Part shown: positions 37,365 through 44,778 of the stretch, one piece after another | Numbering within the stretch: position 1 is the stretch's first letter | Layout: the number at the start of each line of letters is the position of its first letter | Assembly: GCF_048060115.1 (NCBI RefSeq) | Contig: NZ_JBHMIM010000029.1 | Coordinates: 18,650-82,649, forward strand | From: Micromonospora_E sp048060115 | GTDB lineage: Bacteria > Actinomycetota > Actinomycetes > Mycobacteriales > Micromonosporaceae | Direction: 5' to 3' | Length of the DNA stretch: 64,000 bases | Position numbers and translations under genes: made by a program | Notes under the pieces: generated by a model | The model's database searches: none | Told to the model about the DNA's origin: nothing | Seen by the model: the letters and a program-made list of their open reading frames with translations, nothing else

Positions 37365-40277
37365 TCAGTTGTCCGGGAACAGCAGGGCGTAGTCCGCGTA
37401 GGCCATCGCCAGGTCTGCCTGTGCCCAGAACCGGTGGTACTCGAACTGCGGCTCCGGTCCACCGTTGAGGTACGCCTCGACCTTGGGCCAGTCCGGGTCG
37501 TTCCGGTAGAACGAGCGGATGTCCAGGAAGCTCTTGCCGGACTGGATCACGTCACCGTTGGGCATGGTGCCCCGCCACCCGTTGGGCACGTAGAGCCCTT
37601 GCCCGGTGGAGGCGTTGTAGACGTCGTCGAAGCGGCGGTAGTCGCCCCGCGTCTCCACCGTGGTCACGCCCTTGGGCCCGGCGTTCGCGTGCAGCGCGTC
37701 CAGCAGACCCTTGGCGGTGTCCCGGGCCTCGGTGTTGCCGGACCTCGCCGCGTACCACATCAGGGTCCGGGCGTAGGCGGAGGCGACACCGACGTCCTGG
37801 CCGTAGCCGACGACCTCGACCCGCAGGTTGTTGTTGGCACCCGGGCTGGTCGCGTTCCAGGTGTCCGGCGCACCGCTCCAGCGCATCGTCGACGGAATCG
37901 AGAAGTCCCCGCCGGTGCCGATGTCGGTATGCGAGAGCGCCCACGGGACCCACTTGTCCAGGATCCGCTTCGCGCGCGCGTCACCGGTGACATGGTAGAG
38001 CTCGGCGACCCGCTGCAGCGACCAGACCTGCATGCCGAACCACTCGTTGCTGCCCGGGTCGTGGTAGACCGGGTGCTCCGTGTAGTACATGCCGTAGAAG
38101 GTCGGGGTGCCGGCCGGCGGCTGGGCGTAGGAGCCGTTCCAGCTGTTGGTGGCACCGCCGGCGATCGCGCCGTCAGCGGACTGCAGCCACTGGTAGAACT
38201 CCATCTGCCGGTTGAGGCTCTGTGTCCAGTCCTGGCTCGCCGTGGCACCACGCGGGCGTAGCTCGGGCACGTTGGTCAGCGCCCAGGCAGCGAACGGGTT
38301 CTGGTAGCCGAAGTGGTTGTGGCTGGAACCGATCCGCCACGACCACGCCGCCGAGGTGTCGGTCGCGCCGCCCCAGGCGTAGTACCAGGACATCAGGTAG
38401 TGCGCAGAGTCCTTGCCGGTGCCGGCCGGGCAGCTGGAGGCACCGACGCAGTTGCCGATCCGCTTGAAGTACTTGTCGAACATCGCGTACCGCAGGTAGT
38501 CGCCCATCCGGGCGGCCTTGGCTACGGTGGCCGCGATATCGGCCTGCTTGCCCTGCGCCCGGGCCCAGATCAGCGCCCAGTAGGCGGCCTGCACCGCGCG
38601 GGCGTCGGCGTCCGGGGCGTTGGTGTACTTCCACTGCGAGGCCGGCGCGCTGCTTTCCGCGACGAACAGGTCAAGGTAGCCGTTGGTACCGCCGTGCCGC
38701 TTGGTGTCGCAGGACGGCTGCGGGACGGTCTCCCACACTGACTCCTGTGGACCACGTTGGAAGGTGTTGATGTACGCGGGACGGGTGGTGCCGTCCCCAC
38801 AGCGGCCGAAGCCGTACACGTTGTCCACATCAAGCAGCCAGTGCATGCCATAGATCTCGCCGGTGCCGTATGCCGACTGCAGCTCGCGGCGGAGCGGGTC
38901 GGCGCCGACCGGCACGTTCTGGTCCAGCCGGGAGGGGTATTGGTTGGGCTGCAGGTACTCGGCGGCGTACTGTGCGGTGCCGGCCACGCCGGCGGTCGGC
39001 TGGTCGGCGCTGCCCGGGATGATGTAGCGCTCCATCACGGTCCAGGCGTTGTTGAAGGGTGCCCAGTTCTGCGTCACCCGACCGTAGCTGGCCTCCAGCC
39101 AGATCCAGAAGCTGAACGCCTCGGAGGTGGTCTCGTGTCCGTGGTCCGGGGCCTCGACGATCAGGGTCTCGATCGAGTGGTACGGCACGCCTTCTGGGCT
39201 GAAGTATCCCGAGTTCTTGATCTTGCCGTACTGGTCGAGGAAGCGCGCGATGTAGTCGTTGTCGCCGCCCGGCGTGTCATTGTCGATCTCGGTGACCACG
39301 ACGGACAACGGCGCGATCCCGCTCGCCGAAGCGGTGATGGTGGCGGTGCCGGAGACGGTGTCGCTGTCCTCGGCGGCCGAGACGGTAACCGTCGCCCCGG
39401 TGTTCCAGTTGCTCGGGGTGAAGGTGAACGACGACGGCGTACGGGTGATGCTGCTGTCACCGGCGATCGCCAGGGTGACCGGCAGGTTGCCGGTGGGCGC
39501 GGAGCTCAGCCGCAGGTTGAAGGTCGCGCTGCCACCTTCGTTCACACTGACCGACGAGGGTGTGGCCACCAGGGACGGCCCGGTACTGCCCGGGCTCACG
39601 GTGAAGGCCCGCTCTGCCGTGGCACTGGCACCGGCGTTGTCGTAGGCCCGGGCCTGCACCGTATAACTACCGGCTGGCAGCGCTGACAGCACGTACTGGT
39701 ACGGGCTGGTCGTGTCGGTGTTGACGAGCAGCCCGTTGCGGTAGAACTCGACCCGGGCGATCGTGCCGTCGGGATCGCTCGCGGTGGCGGTCAGCGGCAC
39801 GTCGGCAGGGGCGACGAACGGGCCTGCCGGCACGGTCAGGCCGACGGTGGGTGGCTGGTTGTGCTGGGCGCCGTTGCAGGTGACTCCGTTGATGGAGAAC
39901 GACGTCGGCTTGGGGTTGGACCCGGTGTGCGTGCCGTTGAAGCCGATACTGGTGGACTGCCCGGTGGCAAGATTGCCGTTCCAGCCCGCGTTGGTGGCGG
40001 TGACCACGTTGCCGGACTGGGTCCAGTTGGCCGACCAGCCCTGAGTGACCCGCTGGCTGCCGGGGAAGGCGAAGCGCAAGGTCCAACCGGTGATGGGGTC
40101 ACCGAGGTTCTCGATCGTCACGTTGGCGGTGAAACCGTTGTTCCAGTCATTGGTCGCATAGACGACGTTGCAGGCGGTGGCCGCGTTGGCGACGCCGGGG
40201 ACGACGGCGACACCTCCGACGACCATCACGCCAGCGGCGAACAGGGCCAGCCGCCGTCTCGTCGCGGTCAATCTCAT
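37365..40277 (-). CDS. Secreted GH48 cellobiohydrolase with CBM2 and two beta-sandwich linker domains
   Basis: 970 aa; GAGGAG precedes ATG 40277. Signal peptide to about ANA (residue ~32). A family 2 cellulose-binding module spans ~34-135, with its surface tryptophans (NDWNNGF, GWTLRF, GWSANW, GWNGNL) and a bounding Cys pair. An Ig-like domain follows at ~140-235 (DPDGTIARVEFYRNG), then a Calx-beta-like domain at ~240-335 (VNEGGSATFNLRLS). The GH48 catalytic module spans ~340-970, with HGHETTSEAFSFW near 382 holding the proton-donor Glu. GH48 enzymes release cellobiose processively from cellulose chain reducing ends. Divergent from the beta-glucosidase, with CebR-like boxes between. Confidence 0.93.
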   Translation of the reverse strand: MRLTATRRRLALFAAGVMVVGGVAVVPGVANAATACNVVYATNDWNNGFTANVTIENLGDPITGWTLRFAFPGSQRVTQGWSANWTQSGNVVTATNAGWNGNLATGQSTSIGFNGTHTGSNPKPTSFSINGVTCNGAQHNQPPTVGLTVPAGPFVAPADVPLTATASDPDGTIARVEFYRNGLLVNTDTTSPYQYVLSALPAGSYTVQARAYDNAGASATAERAFTVSPGSTGPSLVATPSSVSVNEGGSATFNLRLSSAPTGNLPVTLAIAGDSSITRTPSSFTFTPSNWNTGATVTVSAAEDSDTVSGTATITASASGIAPLSVVVTEIDNDTPGGDNDYIARFLDQYGKIKNSGYFSPEGVPYHSIETLIVEAPDHGHETTSEAFSFWIWLEASYGRVTQNWAPFNNAWTVMERYIIPGSADQPTAGVAGTAQYAAEYLQPNQYPSRLDQNVPVGADPLRRELQSAYGTGEIYGMHWLLDVDNVYGFGRCGDGTTRPAYINTFQRGPQESVWETVPQPSCDTKRHGGTNGYLDLFVAESSAPASQWKYTNAPDADARAVQAAYWALIWARAQGKQADIAATVAKAARMGDYLRYAMFDKYFKRIGNCVGASSCPAGTGKDSAHYLMSWYYAWGGATDTSAAWSWRIGSSHNHFGYQNPFAAWALTNVPELRPRGATASQDWTQSLNRQMEFYQWLQSADGAIAGGATNSWNGSYAQPPAGTPTFYGMYYTEHPVYHDPGSNEWFGMQVWSLQRVAELYHVTGDARAKRILDKWVPWALSHTDIGTGGDFSIPSTMRWSGAPDTWNATSPGANNNLRVEVVGYGQDVGVASAYARTLMWYAARSGNTEARDTAKGLLDALHANAGPKGVTTVETRGDYRRFDDVYNASTGQGLYVPNGWRGTMPNGDVIQSGKSFLDIRSFYRNDPDWPKVEAYLNGGPEPQFEYHRFWAQADLAMAYADYALLFPDN

Positions 40278-40559
40278 GTGGTGGGTTCTCCTCGCGAACC
40301 AGGCCGAGGCAATGGGGGGTACGCCTCAGCTTGGCGCCGTATGCGCGGTGGGCGATGTCGTGGAGCAGCGCGTCGGACGCATGGCGCCGGATTAGTGGTG
40401 AACCCGTCCCGGACCGGGGTCGACATACGACCGGAGGTGCCGGACAGGCGGCTCCGGTTCACTGCGTGGCGCCGTGCCGACCTGATGTGGTCGACCGCCC
40501 TCGGCTGCCCCTGTCGCGCGGTCTGCTGGCTCCCATCCGCGATGGTCGACAGTGTTACA

Positions 40560-40573
40560 TGGGAGCGCTCCCG
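40560..40573. promoter_or_regulatory. CebR-like operator 1
   Basis: TGGGAGCGCTCCCG differs at one of 14 positions from the known CebR box TGGGAGCGCTCCCA. It lies 283 bp upstream of the GH48 start. Confidence 0.7.
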
Positions 40574-40707
40574 CATTCAAGGGTCAACCCAGGCCGATCC
40601 CCGCGAGGTGGTCCTTCGACCCGCGTTGAGCTGGCATTGTCCTGGCGCCACCGAACCTGCACCGACGGTCGGATGGCCACTGACGTGTTTCGATCTCGTT
40701 TTGGGTC

Positions 40708-40736
40708 TTTCACAAACCCGTGACGGGGACTACAGT
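40708..40736 (+). promoter_or_regulatory. Putative promoter for the beta-glucosidase gene
   Basis: TTTCAC (40708-40713), a 17-base spacer and TACAGT (40731-40736), immediately upstream of the second CebR-like box. This geometry would let the repressor block initiation or escape. Confidence 0.4.
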
Positions 40737-40752
40737 CCAAAACCAACGTCGA

Positions 40753-40766
40753 TGGGAGCGCTTCCA
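40753..40766. promoter_or_regulatory. CebR-like operator 2
   Basis: TGGGAGCGCTTCCA, 13 of 14 matches to the CebR consensus, 16 bp downstream of a putative -10 element. Confidence 0.7.
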
Positions 40767-40945
40767 TCGATGGACTTGGCAACACTCGTGAAATCGCACC
40801 GTGTTCGCGGTGCTACACCGCCCAGGCGGGAACACCTACCGATCGTAAAGCTGACGGCGGGCCAGCCCGGACTCCGCCGGCAGCTGCAGACACCACCCGG
40901 GAGGAGGTGGATCCAGAGCCACTCGCGTGGCCCGGCTCCCGCGCG

Positions 40946-41036
40946 TCACGCACGATCTGGACGCCAAAACCGCTCGTGCGTGAGAGCAACTGATGGTGGG
41001 GACGGGGGTTGCCCTCCCCGTCCCCACACCAATTTT
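40946..41036 (+). promoter_or_regulatory. Leader with tandem stem-loops ending in a terminator-like T run
   Basis: Stem 1: TCACGCACGA (40946-40955) with TCGTGCGTGA (40974-40983). Stem 2: GTGGGGACGGGG (40996-41007) with CCCCGTCCCCAC (41016-41027), followed by ACCAATTTT. Both stems are perfect. They sit 115-205 bp before the beta-glucosidase ATG, downstream of its probable promoter, so stem 2 could act as an attenuator. A 28-codon frame (GTG 40907 to TGA 40993) ends right at stem 2, but its ribosome site is poorly placed. Confidence 0.5.
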
Positions 41037-41150
41037 CCGATCACGGCGGGAAATCCAGCCGATCCCCCCACCCTCGCGACCTGTCCGGCGCGCCCCCGCG
41101 CCCCGTGCCGCACCAGCAGTGGACGGGATACCACTGTCGAGGAGACCTCA

Positions 41151-42677
41151 ATGGCCGTACTTTCCCGCCGGCACCTGCAACGCCGGGCCGAACAGTCCGC
41201 GGCCAGCGCCGCCCACCGCGCAGCGGCAACCGCCGCGACCGGCGCCCCGCGCGACGCCGGAAGCCACCGGTTCACCGACACCGTAGGGACCTGCTCCGGT
41301 AGAGAGGGCGACGATGGTACCGCCCAGCAGGCTCCCCGGCCCGCTCCCGAACGGCCCCTCGGGCTCCACTTCCCCAGCGGATTCCGGTGGGGCGCGGCGA
41401 CCTCCGCGTACCAAATCGAAGGCGGCGCCAAGGAGGACGGGCGCGGCGAGTCGGTGTGGGACACCTTCAGCCACACGCCGGGACGCACCCGGGCGGGTGA
41501 CACCGGCGACGTCGCCGCCGACCACTACCACCGGTATCACGACGATCTTGACCTGATGCGTGACCTCGGGCTGCACAGCTACCGGTTCTCAATCTCCTGG
41601 CCCCGGATCCAGCCCGACGGCACCGGCAAGCCCAACCAGCGTGGGCTCGACTTCTACCGTCGGTTGATCGACGGCCTGACCGCTCGTGGCATCGAACCCA
41701 TGGCCACCCTGTTCCACTGGGATCTGCCGCAGGCCCTGCAGGACGTCGGCGGCTGGGAGTCGCGCGACGTCGCCTACCGGTTCGCCGACTACGCGCAGAG
41801 CCTGTTCCACACGCTCGGCGACGCGGTACCGGTATGGCTGACCATCAACGAACCGAAGACCGTGGTCCAGAACGGCTACCTCAGCGGCCACCACGCCCCG
41901 GGCCGGTCGGACCCGGACGCCGCCTACCTGGTGGCCCACCATCTGCAGCTGGCACATGGACTGGCCGTACAGGCGCTGCGCGCCAGTTCCGCCGCCTGCC
42001 GCATCGGCCCGGCGTTCAACCTGCACCCCTGCTACCCGGCCGACGACAGCGCCGCCGCGGCCGCGGCCGCGCGGCTCTACGACGGCTACGAGAACCGGCT
42101 CTACCTGGACCCGGTCTTCCTGGGCAGTTACCCCGCCGACGTGCTGGCCGATCTCGGCCCGGACAGCCGGTTGGCGCGCGGCATCCGTGACGGCGATCTC
42201 GCGATCGTCGCCGCGCCGGTCGACCTGCTCGCCGTCCAGTACTACACGCCGATCTACGTCACCGGTGACGGCCAGACGGTACGACGGTGGACGACTTCGG
42301 AAGCCGACTGGCAGCAGATCTACCCGGACGGCATGCTCGACGTCCTCACCAGGGTCTACCGCGACTACGGCGCGGTACCGATCACCATCACCGAGAACGG
42401 GCTGCCCACGCCGGACCGGATGGCGCCCGACGGCACGGTGGACGATCCGGGCCGGATCAGTTTCCTACGCGACCACCTGGCCGCCGTCCACCGCGCGATC
42501 AGCACCGGCGTCCCGGTGGAGAGCTACCACGTCTGGTCACTCATGGACAACTTCGAATGGGCCGAAGGGTACGAGCAGCGCTGGGGCCTGATCTACGTCG
42601 ACTACCCCACCCAGCGCCGGGTCTTCAAGCGCAGCGCGCACTGGTACCGGCGGGTCATCGCCGAGCACGCCATCTGA
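41151..42677 (+). CDS. bglB: GH1 beta-glucosidase
   Basis: 508 aa from ATG 41151, with GAGGAG seven bases upstream; the open frame upstream is non-coding leader. Residues ~1-70 are a low-complexity Ala/Arg extension without a signal peptide, so the enzyme is probably intracellular. The GH1 barrel follows: FRWGAATSAYQIEGG, YRFSISWPRI, TLFHWDLPQAL, acid/base Glu in TINEPK (~ residue 230) and nucleophile Glu in ITENGLP (~ residue 414), ending with WSLMDNFEWAEGY. It would split cellobiose taken up after extracellular cellulose attack, matching the divergent GH48 gene and shared CebR-like sites. Confidence 0.93.
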   Translation: MAVLSRRHLQRRAEQSAASAAHRAAATAATGAPRDAGSHRFTDTVGTCSGREGDDGTAQQAPRPAPERPLGLHFPSGFRWGAATSAYQIEGGAKEDGRGESVWDTFSHTPGRTRAGDTGDVAADHYHRYHDDLDLMRDLGLHSYRFSISWPRIQPDGTGKPNQRGLDFYRRLIDGLTARGIEPMATLFHWDLPQALQDVGGWESRDVAYRFADYAQSLFHTLGDAVPVWLTINEPKTVVQNGYLSGHHAPGRSDPDAAYLVAHHLQLAHGLAVQALRASSAACRIGPAFNLHPCYPADDSAAAAAAARLYDGYENRLYLDPVFLGSYPADVLADLGPDSRLARGIRDGDLAIVAAPVDLLAVQYYTPIYVTGDGQTVRRWTTSEADWQQIYPDGMLDVLTRVYRDYGAVPITITENGLPTPDRMAPDGTVDDPGRISFLRDHLAAVHRAISTGVPVESYHVWSLMDNFEWAEGYEQRWGLIYVDYPTQRRVFKRSAHWYRRVIAEHAI

Positions 42678-42757
42678 GGTCCGCCCTGCGGTGGAACCTG
42701 ACGTCAGGTACGCCGGAAACCGCACCGCCCGCGTTCACATACCGACAGACTGTGGCC

Positions 42758-44284
42758 ATGGTCTTCGGTTCCGGTCTACGGCTGGACCGCCGGTACGTGC
42801 TGGCCGACCGGATCGGGCTGGGCGGCATGTCCGAGGTCTGGCGCGCCAGCGACGATCTACTCGACCGGGCGGTCGCGGTGAAGGCGTTGGCACCACCGAT
42901 CGCGCCATCGGTGCGGGCCGCGTGCCAGCAGGAGGCACGGGCGGCGGCGCGGATCACCCATCCGCACGTCACCCAGGTTTACGACTACGGCGAAGCGGAG
43001 ATCGACGAGGACCAGGTCGTTCCATACCTGGTGCTCGAGCTGGTGGAGGGCGAGAACCTCGCAGCCAGACTGGCCACCGGGCCACTTCCGTGGCGGGCCG
43101 CGATCTGGCTCACCGCGCAGGTGGCCAGTGGGCTGGCCGCCGCCCACCGGATCGGCGTGGTGCACCGTGACATCAAGCCGGGCAATGTGATGCTGACCGC
43201 CAGCGGAGCGAAGATCCTGGACTTCGGGATCGCCGCGGTGGTCGATGGCCGACCGGCACCGGACGCCGGCTGGCTGCTCGGCACTCCCGCGTATGCCGCC
43301 CCGGAGCGCCTGCGGCACTGCCCGGTGCATCCGGCGGCCGATGTGTACGCCCTCGGCGCCATCTGCTACGAGATGCTGACCGGCGCTGCACCGCTGCCGG
43401 CTAAAAGTTGGCGCGAGGCAGCCGCTCAGCTGGACCGGGCCGAGCTGCCACCCCGACCAGCCGTCACCGGGCTACCTGCCCAGGTGGCCGAGATCTGTCT
43501 CGCCTGCCTGCGCCGCGATCCGGCCGACCGGCCGACGGCCACTGAAGTGGCATCGGCGCTGCATGCCGCCCTCGGCGTCGTCGTCGAGTTTCCGCTGCCC
43601 GACCGGGCCCGGACCGGCTCGTTCTCCGGCGGCCACACGCTCGTGGAGCAGGCCGTCCCGCCGGCGCGGTCGGCCGGGTGGGGCGGTCGTCGCGGCCCGG
43701 TAGGGGTCGCTTCGACACCAGCGGCCCGGCTACCAATTGCCGAACCCGCAGATTCCCGTGTCCGAAGTGGCGAGCGGGCACGATCGCCGCTCGCGGTGGT
43801 AGGCCTCGCCGGGGCCGGCGCTGCCGCCGTGATCGCGTTCGTCCTCGTGGCGACGTCGTTCCTGGTGGCGCCGCCGCCGGCCGGCAGTCTCCGGTCGGCC
43901 GCATCGCCGCCGGCGAGCACGGTGCCGCTCGCAACCACGCGACCGCCGGTGGGGTCGAGGACCGCTCAGGGTGGGGCGGACGCCGTGCCGCCGGAGTCGC
44001 TGGCCTCGGCGGCGCTGGTGGTCGAACAGTTCGATCTGATCGTCGCCGATGGATCGACCACCGGGATGATCAGGGCCGATGCCGCCGCTGATCTGCGTGA
44101 CGCAGCCGACGGCCTCCGGCTGTCGATCGCTGAGGGCACGACGACCGGCCAGTTGCAGGACCGGGTAGGTCAACTGCGGCTACGGCTGGCCGGTCATCGG
44201 CAGGAAGGCACAGTGGATACCGAGGTCTCGATCAGACTCGACCTCATGCTGGCGGCGTTGGCCGCCGACGCCGCCGACGACTGA
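42758..44284 (+). CDS. Membrane Ser/Thr protein kinase (PASTA-less)
   Basis: 508 aa from ATG 42758. The kinase domain spans ~5-270: glycine loop IGLGGMSEVW, ATP-binding Lys in VAVKAL, catalytic HRDIKPGNVML and DFG in KILDFGI are all intact, with APE as YAAPERL. A variable juxtamembrane segment is followed by one transmembrane helix (~ residues 348-372, VVGLAGAGAAAVIAFVLVA). The ~110-residue extracellular part has no PASTA repeats but a helical segment (SLASAALVVEQFDLIVADG) seen in other actinomycete kinases. It starts 80 bp after the beta-glucosidase and is convergent with the roadblock gene. Target unknown. Confidence 0.9.
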   Translation: MVFGSGLRLDRRYVLADRIGLGGMSEVWRASDDLLDRAVAVKALAPPIAPSVRAACQQEARAAARITHPHVTQVYDYGEAEIDEDQVVPYLVLELVEGENLAARLATGPLPWRAAIWLTAQVASGLAAAHRIGVVHRDIKPGNVMLTASGAKILDFGIAAVVDGRPAPDAGWLLGTPAYAAPERLRHCPVHPAADVYALGAICYEMLTGAAPLPAKSWREAAAQLDRAELPPRPAVTGLPAQVAEICLACLRRDPADRPTATEVASALHAALGVVVEFPLPDRARTGSFSGGHTLVEQAVPPARSAGWGGRRGPVGVASTPAARLPIAEPADSRVRSGERARSPLAVVGLAGAGAAAVIAFVLVATSFLVAPPPAGSLRSAASPPASTVPLATTRPPVGSRTAQGGADAVPPESLASAALVVEQFDLIVADGSTTGMIRADAAADLRDAADGLRLSIAEGTTTGQLQDRVGQLRLRLAGHRQEGTVDTEVSIRLDLMLAALAADAADD

Positions 44285-44302
44285 GTACCGCCGGCCCAAA
44301 AA

Positions 44303-44379
44303 ATCAGCGCGGCAGAGCCTGCTTGGAGATCAGCGCGGCAGAGCCTGCTTGGAGATCAGCGCGGCAGCGCCTGCTGGAG
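44303..44379. repeat. 26-bp tandem duplication of the roadblock gene 3' end
   Basis: Two identical 26-bp units (44303-44328 and 44329-44354), each starting ATCAGCGCGGCAGAG, followed by a diverged third copy (44355-44379) that forms the last codons and stop of the roadblock gene. Read on the minus strand, the array is followed by TGATTTTTT, a T run unusual for this genome, and may serve as its terminator. Confidence 0.8.
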
Positions 44380-44778
44380 TTCGGCGCGCAGCGCCGGGGT
44401 CAGCATCTCACCAGCCTGCTTCGCCAGCCGCGCCATCTCGTAGCCCACGACGCCGATGTCGGCGTCGCTGGCCGCGAGGGTGGCGAGAATGGAACCGTCC
44501 CGGATATTCATGATCAAGAAATAGCCGCGTCCCATCTCGACGACGGTCTGCTTGACGATATCGTTGTCGAACATCTGCGCGGCGCCACTGGTGATGCTCA
44601 TCAGGCCAGACGTGACCGCCGACAGCTTGTCGGCGTGATCGCGTGGAAGGTGGTCGGAAACCGCGACGAGCAGCCCGTCGGACGACACCACGATCGCATG
44701 GGCGACCCCTGGCACGCGCTCCGCGAACGCGCTCACCAACCAGCTAAGGTCTTTTGCCTCTTGGCTCAGCGTTCTCAC
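44356..44778 (-). CDS. Roadblock/LC7 domain protein (CvnB-like)
   Basis: 140 aa from GTG 44778, overlapping the kinase stop codon (GTGA). The single roadblock/LC7 fold is clear: DLSWLVSAFAERVPGVAHAIVVSSDGLLVA, the GLMSITSGAA helix and GYFLIMNIRDGSILATLAA. In actinomycete conservons this protein regulates a small GTPase and is followed by DUF742 and GTPase genes; here those two are missing. It is probably a signalling adaptor for the adjacent histidine kinase. Confidence 0.9.
   Translation of the reverse strand: MRTLSQEAKDLSWLVSAFAERVPGVAHAIVVSSDGLLVAVSDHLPRDHADKLSAVTSGLMSITSGAAQMFDNDIVKQTVVEMGRGYFLIMNIRDGSILATLAASDADIGVVGYEMARLAKQAGEMLTPALRAELQQALPR

Larger units (their letters stand above)
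40278..41150. other. Divergent regulatory region between cellulase and beta-glucosidase genes
   Basis: 873 bp with no convincing gene, although a plus-strand frame runs open through it. It holds two CebR-like palindromes, a plausible plus-strand promoter, and two consecutive stem-loops in what would be the beta-glucosidase leader. Both operator boxes are 280-390 bp from the start codons, which implies long untranslated leaders on both sides. Confidence 0.7.

Noticed and set aside
39861..41150. Plus-strand open frame extending the beta-glucosidase upstream by 430 codons
   Set aside because: It runs antisense to the CBM2 end of the GH48 gene and through the regulatory region; ATG 41151 has a good ribosome site and the GH1 domain begins ~70 residues later.
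44303..44354. Direct repeat as an attachment site of a mobile element
   Set aside because: The repeats are adjacent, with nothing between them, and there is no integrase or tRNA nearby.
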